A stretch of DNA of 64,000 bases from Dactylis glomerata (lineage: Eukaryota; Streptophyta; Magnoliopsida; Poales; Poaceae). The notes beneath the pieces were generated by a model. That model did not search any database. It was given only the letters and a program-made list of their open reading frames with translations, and was not told the DNA's origin. Of this stretch, positions 47,923 through 60,205 are shown one piece after another; the first letter of the stretch is position 1, and each line of letters opens with the position of its first letter. Both the position numbers and the translations under genes were made by a program. The stretch covers positions 742,098 to 806,097 of the forward strand of contig QXEO01000722.1 of assembly GCA_007115705.1 (NCBI GenBank). Reading direction: 5' to 3'.

Positions 47923-48777
47923 TGATGAGGATACAATCATGGATCATGCTGATTTTGACTGTTTGAGCTGGAAGGAAATATTGAGTCTAATTGATGATTA
48001 TTATAAGGTGAATTCTTTCCTAGTTGAAAGAATGTCTTGATATCTCCGAATTATATACTACCTAAAGCGATGTACTATGTTGTATTTAGGTATGTCATCT
48101 GTCAATATATCGTCAGCAGGAGGAGAGGGAGGACGGCGATCGAGAGACAAGCGGAGATCAAGTCTGCATGAGCGAGAGCAAGCGATGGCGCACTAGGGCT
48201 ACCTACGACACGATGTCTACATGTGTAAGGCGCGCCACACTCAGGGCCTGCGTGCCAGAATGAGGCTGAACCCATGTATGGGTCGGTATGTACCAGTTTG
48301 AGTCGAACCGAGTCCGTTTGGGCCTAAAATAGGTTGGTTTTGGGCCAGGTCTGTGCCCAGGACGCCCCAACCCCTTTAAGTACCCCTGGGGCGCCCCCTT
48401 GTGTCGTTTAGACTATGTGGAGATTACCCCCAAACATCAGAACGAAATTGCTTGTAAGCTTTCCTCTGAAATCATATATTCCTCTGTGTTTCGCTCGAAT
48501 ATCTACCCCACTACAAGTTTGTTTCGATCTGGAGTTTTGCTACTAAGAATTCAAGTGTGATCTGCTATTCCATTGGGAATTAGGAGATTGCAAGACCGCT
48601 TCGTGGTCGGCGGCTACGTGCGTAGGTGTGTGGTGTCTCGAATATCCATAGGGTTGAAGATCTGTTGCATTGGCAACGGGGGAACAGCCGGAGAGTTCAT
48701 GTGCATCTCACAGATTATCCACCCATTTATCATCCATCTACATCGGCTCACTGAGAAGATTGGGCAACCCCTTATCA
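47923..48777 (+). repeat. Chromovirus LTR, plus strand
   Basis: 855 bp from TGATGAGGATACAATC to a terminal block ending ccccttatca. The second half parallels element 6's LTR closely in order (gtttcgatctggag, tgatctgctattccattggg, cttcgtggtcggcggctac, tgagaagattgggcaacccc). No target duplication is visible. Confidence 0.65.
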
Positions 48778-48787
48778 CTGATCGTAA

Positions 48788-49062
48788 TATAAGTACAATA
48801 TGTTCATTGTTCTCTGACCACGAACAAAGGTATGCCATCACCAATCATGATTTCCTTTATGCACCTCTATTGTGATTCCCTTTGCTCACTGCAAGTTAAA
48901 TTATATAAAGGGAAGTTGCTGTCTATTATGACTTGTGCCTTGGTAAGTGTGATGCTTCTTGTCCGTATTTTGTTTATCGACACGTCAGTCCATAAACCTG
49001 TGGTCATATTTACCGAGTTCAATTTTCGCTTGGGGACAAGCGAGGTCTAAGCTTGGAGGGGT
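48788..49062 (+). other. 3' internal end of element B
   Basis: Matches 38103-38385 in inverted orientation and ends in the polypurine tract taagcttggaggggt. Confidence 0.7.
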
Positions 49063-50565
49063 TGATACGTCCATTTTGCATCACTATTTTATATCATGAT
49101 TTACTGTTATTCATTGATATATTTCATATTTAGAGATGATACTTATGTTGTTTCCTCTGTTTTCACATGTTCGATGATTATTGGAGAATTCACTGCTGGA
49201 GTCAGGATTCTGCTAGACAAAGGACCATCAAGACACAATATTTCTGAAGACCAGCAACTCCAGGAAAATACCTAGAAATTCATATTTCACCAAAAGACGG
49301 AAGTAGCTAGAAGGAGAGGGTGATGTGAGCCACCAGGGGCCCACACCACCTGGTGGCGCGGGCTAGACCTAGACCACTCCACCTGGTGGTGTGGCCACCC
49401 TGGCCCACCTCTAGCATCACCCCTTCGTGTATATCGTTTCCCCAAAAACCTAAGACAGAGGGGGGATCGCAGATAGACTCCGCCGCCTCTATGGGGCGAA
49501 AAACACACACAGAGAGAAAGCTCTCCGGCAGGCAGAAATCTGCCGAGGAAATTCCTTCCCAGAGGGGGAAATCATCGCCATTGTCACCGTCATCAAGCTG
49601 GGCTTCCTCGGGATCATCATCATCATCACCAGCACCTTCATCACCATCATCACCACGCCGTCCCGCTGTAACATCTTGGGTTGAATCTTGTCCAGTTCGT
49701 AGGGGAAACTTTCCCGGTGTTGATTACTCTTGTAGTTGATGCTATTGAGTGAAACCGTTGAATTAAGGTTTATGTCCAGATTGTTATTTATCATTATTTC
49801 ACCTCTGATCATGATCCATATGATGTCTTCTGAGTAGTTCGTTTAGTTCTTGAGGACATGGGAGAAGTCAAGATGTTAGTAGTTAAACTATGTTGAGTAA
49901 TATTTAATGGTTTGATATTTATGTTGTGGTGCCATTCTACTAGTGTTGTCATGTGAACGTCGACTACATGATACTTCACCTTTATGGGCCTAGTGGAATG
50001 CATTGTGTATTTGGCTACTAATTGTGGGGTTGCCGGAGCGACAGAAACCTAAACCTCCGTTAGGAAACCAGTGCACCAGGGAGTGTAGGATCTCAGAGTT
50101 TAAGGCTGTGGTTAGATTTATCTTAATTACTTTCTTGTAATTGCGGATGCTTGCAAGGGGTATAATCAAAAGTGTGTATTAGTCCAAGTTGGGATGATAC
50201 ATTAGCATAGGTTCACACCCATAACACTTATCAAACCAATGAAGATTACTTAGCTGTATGAAGCGAAAGCACTTGACAGAAACTCCCGTGTGTCCTCAAG
50301 AATGTTTGGCAATCATAAGTAACACAACTGGCTTGTCCTTCGCTCTAGAAAGGATTGGGCCGCTCACAGCAATTATCACTATTGTTTTTTATTTACTTGT
50401 ACTTTATTTACTTGCATTATCAAATACCCCTGAAAACTCGTTTGCTAGTATTTACAGTGAATCCTTGATCAAACCTGCTTGTCAACACCTTCTGCTCCTC
50501 GTTGGGTTTGACACTCTTATTTATCAAAAGTACTATGATACACCCCCTATACTTGTGGGTCATCA
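49063..50565 (+). repeat. LTR B, 3' LTR of a plus-strand Athila-type element
   Basis: 1503 bp, TGATACGTCCATTTTGC...GGGTCATCA. Same family as LTR A but opposite orientation. Followed by atgac, then Harbinger coding, so element B had inserted in the transposase gene. Confidence 0.87.
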
Positions 50566-51115
50566 ATGACCGGTCTTCTTAGATGACTCGTCTTCCTCGG
50601 AGGATTTCGATATCGAGTACTTGCTCTTTGACAATGATCCGAGATAGTGATTATCCTTCTTGCTGTGAAGGAGCTTGAGAATAGGAAGAAGAAGTTCCGG
50701 TGAGGATCAACCGTCGGCCATCTTTGCATCCCACAACACAGCACGCTTGCCACAACATGCCCATGCGCAATTATTTTGCCAAGGTACCTAACTATCCGCC
50801 TAGTCTATTTCTCTGACGATCTTGGATGCGTAGATAATTTTTTGTGAAGATAGTTGAACCTTGCGAGGCCAATTGTCCTTTCTTTACTTGCTGGAGGAAT
50901 GCCGCAGTTCTCATCGGTTTTAGCCTATACCAAAAGATCTCAGCAGCCATGTGGATGATTGCATATAGCATTCCAGCGGACTACACCAAATGTACCTTTG
51001 CATTAGCGAAGATACAACTCTTGAGTGTGTCCGTATGTTTGCATTCCAGCGGACTAAACCATCATGATAATCCACCTGTTTGTTCCAGATTATCGTCAGG
51101 CTCCTAATGAAGAGG
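50566..51115 (+). pseudogene. PIF/Harbinger transposase, N-terminal part (split gene)
   Basis: An acidic start (DDSSSSEDFDIEYLLFDND), then decayed text parallel to VGRLCIPRN, then KIVEPCEANCPFF, RRNAA-like and YQKISAAMWMIAYSIPADYT, ending RQAPNEE at 51115. This is the N-terminal, helix-turn-helix-bearing half of a plant Harbinger transposase. It contains many stops and frame changes. The last codons plus AGAGG run in frame into the fragment at 35908. Confidence 0.78.
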
Positions 51116-54100
51116 TGTAGCGACCTCACCTTTTAAAGATGACGATCTCTGTGCTTTTCAGTGCTAGTCCCTGGATCAAACGCTAGCACACACAGTTTAA
51201 GATGTAATATCAAGAAACAAATGTCATTTTATTACATCGCATGATACAGAAAATTACATAAAGAAACTTTACAATACTCATAGCATCAAGCTATAAGAGT
51301 TTACAATGAAATCAAAAATAGCATGGAGTCCTTCTTCTTCATGTGCCATAGGCGAACATGCTGCGGATAGACTCGTAACCCTGTCGTTCCTTACTTGTCG
51401 TCGAAATCTGCAACATGAAACGTTGCAGCCACAAAGGATCAATACATTTGAATTGTATTGGCAAGATGTCATTGTTTGGTGGACACAAATGGAGCCTAAC
51501 ACTTAAATGAATATTTGGCTAGGTGGAGCTTCAGGCTTATTTTGCGTAAAGCAAATTTTATCCTATCATTTTCTCAAAGAAAAAGTTCTGCTAGACAACT
51601 TGATTTGGGTGACCTACCCCTATATACACAGGCCGTAGTTATCATGCAGGACATACTGGTCGATAGACACTTACATCAAATGTCAAAACCTCAACTACTG
51701 CATATGGACAACTTGGTTTGGGTGACATACCCCTACAGACACAGGCACATAGGAATGTCATGAGACCTGCTAGCCGATAGACACTTGCACCAATTACCAT
51801 ATTGCCATTTCACCCCACAAGTTTTAATTTAAGAAATTAGGATGAGGAGACTCTTGAACAGCTTCAAAATCATGTCGCTCAAAATTGTCCATAATCGGGG
51901 ACACGGCTAAGTACTTAGTTTTAACACTATACAGAGGTTGTGCACTTTTCCCATAAGACTCAGTCAGCCCCTTTTGGCATGATGCTCATTTTGCTCAAAT
52001 GGCCAAGTGAAGACTAAGACGAGACCTTTCAGAAGCAATCCCTCAGACCAACCCGGACGCGCTCCATCCTAACGACAACTACCACCCTCTGAACGTCTGG
52101 CTGAGTTCTCGCAACTTAGTTAGTCCAGGTAGAGCCCATATGAGCACTAGAAGCTTCACGACTTGAACGTCTCCAATTTCTTTGTTCCTGGATGGCCGTC
52201 CACAAGTGCGATACACCTGGCGGTTCAGAGGTTCGACGACATGACCCCAGGGAACCACTCAACATAAACCAAGACAACCATTTCCACCCAGGTGATACAT
52301 TAACTTAGTTGTTTTCTTAGTTTTACCAAAACAAGGTTTGCAACACTTAGCCAAAATGTGTGAAGTTCCCTTCCGAAAAACATAAGTGTAAGACAAGGTA
52401 ACCTATAGCAGGCAGCAATTCTACTAAGGAGATGCAAAGGCTAACCAAAGAGACTTAAGCAAGACCTAGCAAGCTCTTAAGACAAAACTATTAAATAACC
52501 TACTCATGCATCTTCTACAAGAAAAGCTACAAGTGACAAAACTTTAGTAGGACAACAAGATGATGACACTTGCCTTATTAGTTTTCTGAAGATTGTTCTT
52601 CTCTTAATCAACACCCGTAGCTCACCGTACAACTATAAGATAGAAAATTAACACAACATGAACACACCATTCAAAGCAACATAATCAAACAAGACAAACA
52701 TAAGTGTTTATTTGTTTTAGCTTAGTCTTCAAATGTCTTAGTGATAATTGGACAAAAGATTGTGGCATAAAGTTGAGTTGATATGGATGGAGAGAATGGC
52801 TAAGTCAAGGACTTCAAAAGATTGATGGGGGTTTTCTAAATTATTAGGAAGTATCAAACACTTAGTAAAAATAGCTTAAGGATATTCTTAGGCTTGTTTT
52901 GAGAAGTTGGATAAATTCTAAGTCATGAGGTCTATCACTTTCATCTTCTTGACTTGGGCTCTCTTCTCTTGATCTTCTTGTTTTTCCTTCATCTCCTTGT
53001 CTTCTCTTCAACTTCTTGTTTTGCCTTCAACTCCTTGTCTTCTCTTCAGCTTCTTCTCCATGGTCTTGATATGGGAAAGCTTCTATGTCATATTGTTGGA
53101 TGGGGTAGTCAAAATACTTAGAAGAATTTGGGTAAGATGGAGTTGATAGTTTTGCACTTGGGCAAGGATAGAGAGTAGATTTTTCACTAAGTCATTGTAG
53201 AGTTGAGTGGTCATTAGTACTTAGGATATTTTTCACACCATTTGTAGAGTGGGACAATAGTACAAAGTGCACAATACAAATTTGGACTTGATATTTTGCA
53301 AGGTGCTCAAAAACACAACTATTGCTTGCAAAAGGATGAACTAGTGGAGTTGAATTTTTAATAAGTGTAAAAAGTGTGTGAAGTATTCTGGTGGGTTTTT
53401 ATTTATCAAGGTAAGCAATTTTGCAAAAGGAATTATGCCTAAGATATTTGTAGAATTAAATCAAAAGAGAAAATACTCAAATCCTCATTTGAATTTGAAT
53501 ACTTGAGAAAATTGGTCCAAATAATTTCTGCAGTGGTTCTACTAGATAGAGGATAACAATATGATCCATTTTCAAAAAGAATCAATTGAAAAGAATTTAT
53601 AGAATTCGAACTATATCAAAAATACTCAAACTCACATATTTAAATCTGAATATTTAGAAATAGTGAGAAAGTCAAATTTTATTGTACCATTGTGCTCTAC
53701 ACATTTTTAGGATTCTAGAGACATATTATTTGCTAATTGTTGATCTGTAGAACTAAAGATATGAATTTTCTAAGATTCAGGTATTTTCTATCTTTAAATT
53801 CTAATTTGAAATCCTGACTCAACAGGGGCTGGCCACGTGGCAGCTTCTGATTCGTCGGTACTGCTTCAGGTGGATCAGGGCTTTGGGCCGTTAGATTTTA
53901 TGAGATCTGGATGGCCCAGATCTGCCCATACCTCTGTGAATTATTGATCTAATCTAGGCCTCTGGATCTAGATCCAACAGCCATGGATGAAAGCGAGAGG
54001 GGGCCCACCTCGGGCTAGGGTTCCGGCCACTGGCGGCGAGGTTGTGGCCCAGATGGTTGACGATGACGGCTCTCCGGTGCTCTCCAGCGACGGCCAGGTG

Positions 54101-55255
54101 GTCGACGAGGAGTGGCACGATGAGGGCATCTCGGGGGTCTGATCGATGCGCTCGATTACGTCCTGGCGCGACACGGAGGAGTGGCTGGAGGGCTCCAGTC
54201 ATCGGGTGCTTCGGGTGGTGGTGGCTCTGCTCAAATACGGACACAAATGAGTGTCAAATCATGTCAGCAAAATGCGCCAGAACAAGGGGAAGAGAGGGAG
54301 AGCAAAAGGAGGCTGTAGGATCACCTGGATGCGTTGGTATCGACGATACACGCTGGCAGTGATGCGAAGCTCCAACGAGCTATTAGGGCGGCCTGGCGGT
54401 GTCTCAGGTACTAGAAGAAGAGGGGAAAAGGAGAGGGGGTTGAGGGCTTCTTATAGGCGTGGGCTATCGACAATATAGACAGGAAATCGTGGGAATTGAA
54501 GAGGGAGAGGAGTTACTGTGGCGGACGCATCTCCTGTGTGATTAATGGCTGGAGGAGAGGGATGACAAGTGGGCCCCACTTGTCGGTGAAAGGGAGAGGA
54601 GGCCGGTGTACTGGTTCAGTTAAGTTAGACGGGCCGTGGGCCGATTCCGACTCTGGGCCGATTGGTTCCCCACGGCCATTTTATCCCTTTTTTGTTTCTT
54701 CTATTTTTCTTTTCTGTTTTTGATTTCTTTCATATATTTTGCATTTTGGATCCAAATTAATTCAAACCAAATCCTAAAGTTTTCTAATATTGAAAATAAC
54801 ATTTCAAGACAGTAAGAAAACAATTTCTCATAATGAAACAAATTTGCAAATGAAACTTTGTAAATTTGGCCAAAGTGGTTTACTTGCATAATAAAAGTTA
54901 GAAATAGGGTTTTCAAAATAATCTTTTGACATCAAAGAAAATACTTTATAAAAATACTACTCGATATTCATTTTTAAACACATTGTAAGTAATGCAAACT
55001 CTATTTAATATAAATCATTTGTAAAATATTTCCTTTGCAAATATGCTTGCATAGGACTTGGGTAAATGCAAATTAATATTTTGAGATTCTGTTTCTCAAA
55101 ATAGTTCTTCAAGGAAGAATACAAAGTTTGAAATAGTTTTCCTAATAAAGCTTTTAAATAACTCAAAAGTTTTAAATCCTTGTGAAAATTTCAACCTAAT
55201 CACAAATAAAATAATTTTTTTATTCCAAAATTTGACAAAAACTTGGGATGTTACA
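51116..55255 (-). repeat. 3' LTR of element 5
   Basis: 4140 bp; minus-strand start TGTAACATCCCAAG, end GAGGTCGCTACA. A GC-rich, CpG-rich patch (53980-54500) in an otherwise AT-rich LTR may mark a promoter and leader. Its right half matches 35909-36584 inverted. Confidence 0.85.
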
Positions 55256-55275
55256 GACTACCACCCTTAAAAGGA
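55256..55275 (-). other. Polypurine tract of element 5
   Basis: cttttaagggtggtagtc on the minus strand, touching the LTR start. A second copy of the motif lies at about 55335-55351. Confidence 0.65.
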
Positions 55276-56566
55276 ATCTCATCCCCGAGATTCGGAGAGG
55301 CTAGAAATAAAGATGGGTTTGGTATACTACATGGGCTACCACCCTTAAAAGAAACTTTTGTGGGTAGTCTAGGTCTTGGGTTCATAGTAAGCACATCTTG
55401 GATGTGACTTGACACTGGGTCATCTTTTGTACCATATGTAGCTTCTACCTTCATTTCAAATGGAAGGTTGTATATTCACATACTATAGCATCCAATCTTC
55501 CTGAAGATGGCTTGAGTATAACTTTCCTCTATTGTAGTGCTTCTATCCAGCAATGACATTTGTTGAACTACTTTGGACACTGAAGGGTCACTCTTTGGGT
55601 CAATCGGAAGACCAAGTTAAGATTTTTTTGGAGCTTCATTTCATACCCTTATTTCATTCTTCATATACTTCCATCTTAGGATTGAATCTTCTTGTACACC
55701 ACTGTTGGATATATCTGAACTCTTAGGGTCATCTTCCATTACAAGTCATCTTCAACGGTAAGCTTGTGGTTCATCCTTACAAAATTCCTACGTTTGGCAA
55801 CACTTGCCTATTATGAGGGTATAGTATCCTATCCTCCTAAGGTTTAGGCTTAACAACGTCGTCCCTCTTGTAGGTATGTCACTTAAGATTTACCATTCCT
55901 CATAACAAGACCGAACAATATGAGTGATCGTCATGGGGGCCAATCCATGTTGCACCCAATCATTACCTTGCATTTGGTTTGGTGCATCTCGCATTCTAAC
56001 TTTTGGTCATCTCACTAGTTTTGACAAAAGATTCTATGGATATTGAATCCATGTTTCAATTCATGTTAAGAATTTTAGAAAACAAATCTATCGATCCTTA
56101 GCTCGGGGTTTGCGTAAACTCTCATATGGCGAAATCTCTTAGCTTGCAGATCCTTCGGTTTTCCATCTCTTGTTCTATGCTTCTTATTCTTGATACTGAG
56201 CATCTTAGCTGGAGCTGTCAATGTTGTTGTCTTCATGGAGGCTTGTTAAGAAAACACTTGTTTGGGTTTGAATAAAGACAAGAATAGATAGAAGGGATCT
56301 AAAGAAAATTCCTACCCCAAACACAGCAGATCAAGGCAATTCATTTTACAAACATCATCTATCAATCATTCAACTCATTAATCAATCAAGTTTTACCACA
56401 AACAAAAAGGTACGATCATTCCACAAGTCGGTATGATCATAAACATTTATTACAACATTGTCGCTTATTAAAAGTCTTAAATGGAGGTCCAACGAAAGCT
56501 TTTTGGTTCCCTTTTCAGGCAGATCCATTGTTTTGGTCTATCTGCTTCTTTAGAGCTGCAATCTGG
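55276..56566 (-). other. 3' non-coding part of element 5's internal region
   Basis: No supported frame on either strand. Confidence 0.5.
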
Positions 56567-57034
56567 TCATCCTTGGTGATGTTGATCATCTTGAACACTA
56601 AGCTTAAATGCAAGCTCTACCATGTCACTTTGGAGTTGACTTATGGTTTCCTTCAATTTAGTAGTATCTTCTTTTTCTTCTTTGAGGTCCTTCTGAGTAT
56701 TATAAAGTCTCCACTTGAGTCTCTCTCCAAGTTCTTTTACAGCTTCCCATGCAGCACATCTTGCAGAGTCAAAGAATGATGTATACATCTCAGAGTTGGT
56801 GAACATCCAGAGTCCCATCTTCTTGTGGTCGTCTTCTTTGTTCTTGTATAGGTGGAGTTGTACCCACCAATATTCTTGACCTTCATCAATCACGGGAAAT
56901 CCCTTGTAGACAGCTTATCCTTGCATTCCCATGCTTAACATGATGTTCTTCAGTGCTTTGAGAAATTTAGTCTCACAATTCAGGGTCATGGTGATCATGG
57001 GTCCTTCCTTAACGGATTCGTTGATGTTGGCCAT
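56567..57034 (-). pseudogene. Coiled-coil protein of element 5, one nonsense codon
   Basis: The ATG at 57034 opens MANINESVKEGPMI. An in-frame TAA at 56917-56915 interrupts it after 39 codons; the frame then stays open to 56567. Visible text: EYWWVQLHLY near residue 55, SARCAAWEAVKELGERL, then a Lys/Glu-rich coiled coil (KDLKEEKEDTTKLKETISQL). It does not look like gag, protease or polymerase. It resembles the gene-like coiled-coil ORFs of other non-autonomous grass elements, with unknown role. A further short frame upstream (57428-57213) could be another exon. Confidence 0.5.
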
Positions 57035-57554
57035 CTAAAAGATTTTTAAACAAATAGAATAAGTAATGAATGAATATTATTATGAGAAAGTAAAACTTGG
57101 ATAAATATTTAAATCGTAGGGTACTTCCTAATCTTTCTCATCATCTTGTCATTCTCTTTGAGTGGGGCAAATAGCTCATCATTTGCTAAACAGTTCGTTG
57201 GTCCTGTTATTATCAAGATCCTTCATAAGAATTTCTAAGTCCTAGAACTATTGATGCACATGCTTCCTTTTGAAACTTCCTCAATTGCTTACCTTTAGTG
57301 ATAGCTTGATCTAACTTGTTGATGATGTCGAGAAGACAAGTTCCAAAGCAGGTGGATCTTGAAGTCCTTTGAGATGTCGAAGTTGAAGCTCTTCGTCTTT
57401 GAGTTGAAATGAAGAAGAATAGAGACAAAGATGACTAAGGAAAGAGTTTACGAGATAATGAGTGTGTAAATTTAACTTAGAAATAAAAGCAAATCCTATA
57501 TTTCTAAGGGGTCTTTGTCCAATCCTAGGGTCACGAAACTAAGGGCAACACAAT

Positions 57555-57566
57555 GCTCTGATACCA
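57555..57566 (-). other. Primer-binding site of element 5
   Basis: TGGTATCAGAGC on the minus strand, a perfect 12-base match to the standard initiator-Met tRNA site, two bases from the LTR end. Confidence 0.88.
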
Positions 57567-57568
57567 TC

Positions 57569-58268
57569 TGGAGCGACCTCACCTTTTAAAGATGACGATC
57601 TCTATGCTTTCCAGTGCTAGTCGCTGGATCAAACGCTAGCACACACAGTTTAAGATGTAATATCAAGAAACAAAGGTCATTTTATTACATCGCATGATCC
57701 AAAAAATTACATAAAGAAACTTTACAATACTCATAGCATCAAGCTATCAGAGTTTACAACGAAATCAAAAATAGCAGGGAGTCCTTCTTCTTCATGTGCC
57801 ACAGGCGAACATGCTGCGGATAGACTCGTAACCCTGTCGTTCCTTACCTGTTGTCAAAATCTGCAACATGAAACGTTGCAGCCACAAAGGGTCAATACAT
57901 TTGAATTGTATTGGCAACATGTCATTGTTTGGTGTACCCAAATGGAGCCTAACACTTAAATGAATATTTGGCTAGGTGGAGCTTTAGGCTTATTTTGCGT
58001 AAAGCAAATTTTATCCTATCATTTTCTCAAAGCAAAACTTCTGCTAGACAACTTGATTTGGGTGACCTACCCCTGTAGACATAGGCCGTAGTTATCGTAT
58101 GGGACATACTGGTCGATAGACACTTACATCAAATGTCAAAACCTCAATTACTACATATGGACAACTTGGTTTGGGTGACATACCCCTGCAGACACAGGCA
58201 CATAGGAATGGCACGGGACCTGCTAGCCGATAGACACTTGCACCAATTGCCATATTCCCAGTTCACCC
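57569..58268 (-). repeat. 5' LTR of element 5, first piece
   Basis: Matches 51116-51814 with about 37 differences. It then stops abruptly at an Athila-type LTR. Confidence 0.85.
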
Positions 58269-59138
58269 TGATACGTCTCAAACGTATCTATAATTTTTGA
58301 TGCTCCATGCTTGTTTATACACCATTTGCTTTGTGTTTTGTTACACGTCATGGCATTTTATGCATTTTCCGGAACTAACCTACTAACGAGATGCCACAAT
58401 GCCAGTTCCCAGTTTTCTGCTATTTTTGTGTTTCAGAAAAGCTACACAGGAAATATTCTCAGAATTGGACGAAATAAAAGTCAAACCTGCTATTTTTCCT
58501 GAAGCGTCGCGAAGTCCGAAGATGAGATGGAGGGGGGCCAAAGGCCAGCCACACCCTAGGGTGGCGCGACCCAGGCTCTGGCCGCGCCACCAAGGGGTGA
58601 AGCCGCCTAGTCGACCTCCTGACGCCGCCCTTCCGCCTATATATTCCCCTCGACAGGAAAACCAAAAGACCCGATTAATTTTCCTCGAAAGATACTGCAA
58701 GCCACCGCCGTCGTCGATGCGAGACCGGGAGGATCCAGGAGCTCTTCCCGGCACCCTGACAAGGCCTTCTCCACCACCATGGTCGCCTCCGAAGTGATGT
58801 GTGAGTAGTCTACTTTGGACTATGGGTCCATAGCAGTAGCTAGATGGTCATCTTCTCCACTATGTGCTTCATGTTTAGATCTTATGAGCTGCCTATCATG
58901 ATCAAGATCATCTTTGTGTAATTCTACATGTTGTGTTTGTTGGGATCCGATGAGTATTGGTACTATGTCAAGTTGATGTGCTGAATATTATCTTTATGTT
59001 ATCTCTATGTTGTTTATGATCTTGCATGCTCTCCGTTGCTAGTAGATATCTTGGCCGAGTAGATGCTAGTGACTCCAAGAGGGGGTATTTATGCTCGATA
59101 GTTGGGTTCATGCCGAGTAGATGCTAGTGACTCCAAGA
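58269..59138 (+). repeat. Truncated Athila-type LTR with duplicated junction
   Basis: Starts TGATACGTCTCAAACG and follows element 3's LTR for about 840 bases (TATA-like cctatatatt, then gactatgggtccatagcag). It then ends in a second copy of its own 27 bases (59054-59080 and 59112-59138). Confidence 0.8.
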
Positions 59139-59140
59139 CA

Positions 59141-59314
59141 GATGAAAGCGAGAGGGGGCTCACCTCGGGCTAGGGTTCCGGCCACCGGCGGCGAGGTTGC
59201 GGCCTAGATGGTCGACGATGATGGCTCTTCGGTGCTCTCCAGTGACGGCCAGGTGGTCGACGAGGAGCAACGCAATGAGGGGATCTCGGGGGTCTGATCG
59301 ATGCGCTCGATTAC
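59141..59314 (-). repeat. 5' LTR of element 5, second piece
   Basis: Matches 53986-54159. The intervening 2.17 kb present in the 3' LTR is missing. Cut on the right by element 6 at attac. Confidence 0.85.
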
Positions 59315-60205
59315 TGATATGGGGTGGCCCGATCTTCTCAGTAAGCTTGCGGTAGTGATGATGATGATAGATAACTTGGTGTCGCCGATGATCTCTCCTC
59401 GCTAGATCCCTGATGCCAATGCAACAGCTCTCTACCCTTCAGATATTCACGACTTCACACACTTGCGCAACGTAGCCGTCGACCACGAAACGGTATAATT
59501 GCAATTCACTAATTCCCAATGGAACAGCAGATCACACTTAACTTGCAGTATATAATCTCCAGATCGAAACGAATTGGAGACAAGAATTCAAGATGAATGC
59601 TTACAGCAGTCTCAAGAACTAGGGTTTTGTTCTAAACGTGGTCTAACCTCTCTATGGCGCATAGGCACTTAATATATGGGGGGAGGGCGGCTGGCCAAAG
59701 GGCAGCCGACCTGACCTGGTCCTCTAACGTGGTTCGACTCAACCTTATGTGATACAAACTGACCCAATGGTTGGGTGCAGCCAACTTGGCGCGCAGGCCT
59801 TAGGTGTATGGCGCACAAACACTTGGTGGTGCGCCATATGCAGCCTCCTGCGTGATGTCCTCCTCCTCCTCATGCTGGTCGCCGGCCTCCCTCTCCTCCC
59901 TCGCGTCCATGGGCATGATCATCACGTCTTGCTCCAGCTGCTTCAACTCCTCGCTCCCTCGTGCTATGCCTTCTTCTCCCATGAACCTGAGTATGCAAAC
60001 ACACAAAGACTTAGGCAGTAAACAATTCTCATTAACAAAATAATCAGATTCTATTAGGAGCAAATTCACCTGTTGTTCTATTAACTTTGCACGAGCTCTT
60101 GTGATAGGTCCAATTCTGATTTCATCATTGGACTTCTTCTTTGCAGCAACTTGCTTGTCATCATCACGGAGTGGAGATGGAACAATAGTAGGGATGTCCT
60201 CATCA
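59315..60205 (-). repeat. 3' LTR of element 6
   Basis: 891 bp; minus-strand TGATGAGGACATCCC...CCATATCA. Its first 406 bases keep an open frame to a stop near 59800 that would be the natural C-terminus of pol. Confidence 0.88.

Larger units (their letters stand above)
51116..59314 (-). mobile_element. LARD-like retrotransposon with 4.14-kb LTRs (element 5)
   Basis: Minus-strand element with its 3' LTR at 51116-55255, internal region 55256-57568, primer-binding site 57555-57566, and a 5' LTR that survives in pieces (57569-58268, 59141-59314 and, displaced, 35909-36584). It inserted in a Harbinger transposase gene with duplication AGAGG. The LTRs differ at about 37 of 698 compared positions (5.3%), about 2 million years. 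Very long LTRs, a short internal region without gag or pol, and an intact primer site and polypurine tract fit the LARD class described from barley (Sukkula). Confidence 0.82.

Noticed and set aside
36585..50565. LTRs A and B as the two LTRs of one element
   Set aside because: They are in opposite orientation and each has a polypurine tract on its inner side, so both are 3' LTRs of different (or rearranged) elements.
57555..57566. tRNA-like sequences at the primer-binding sites as tRNA genes
   Set aside because: Only the 3'-end complement of about 12-18 bases is present, not a tRNA body.
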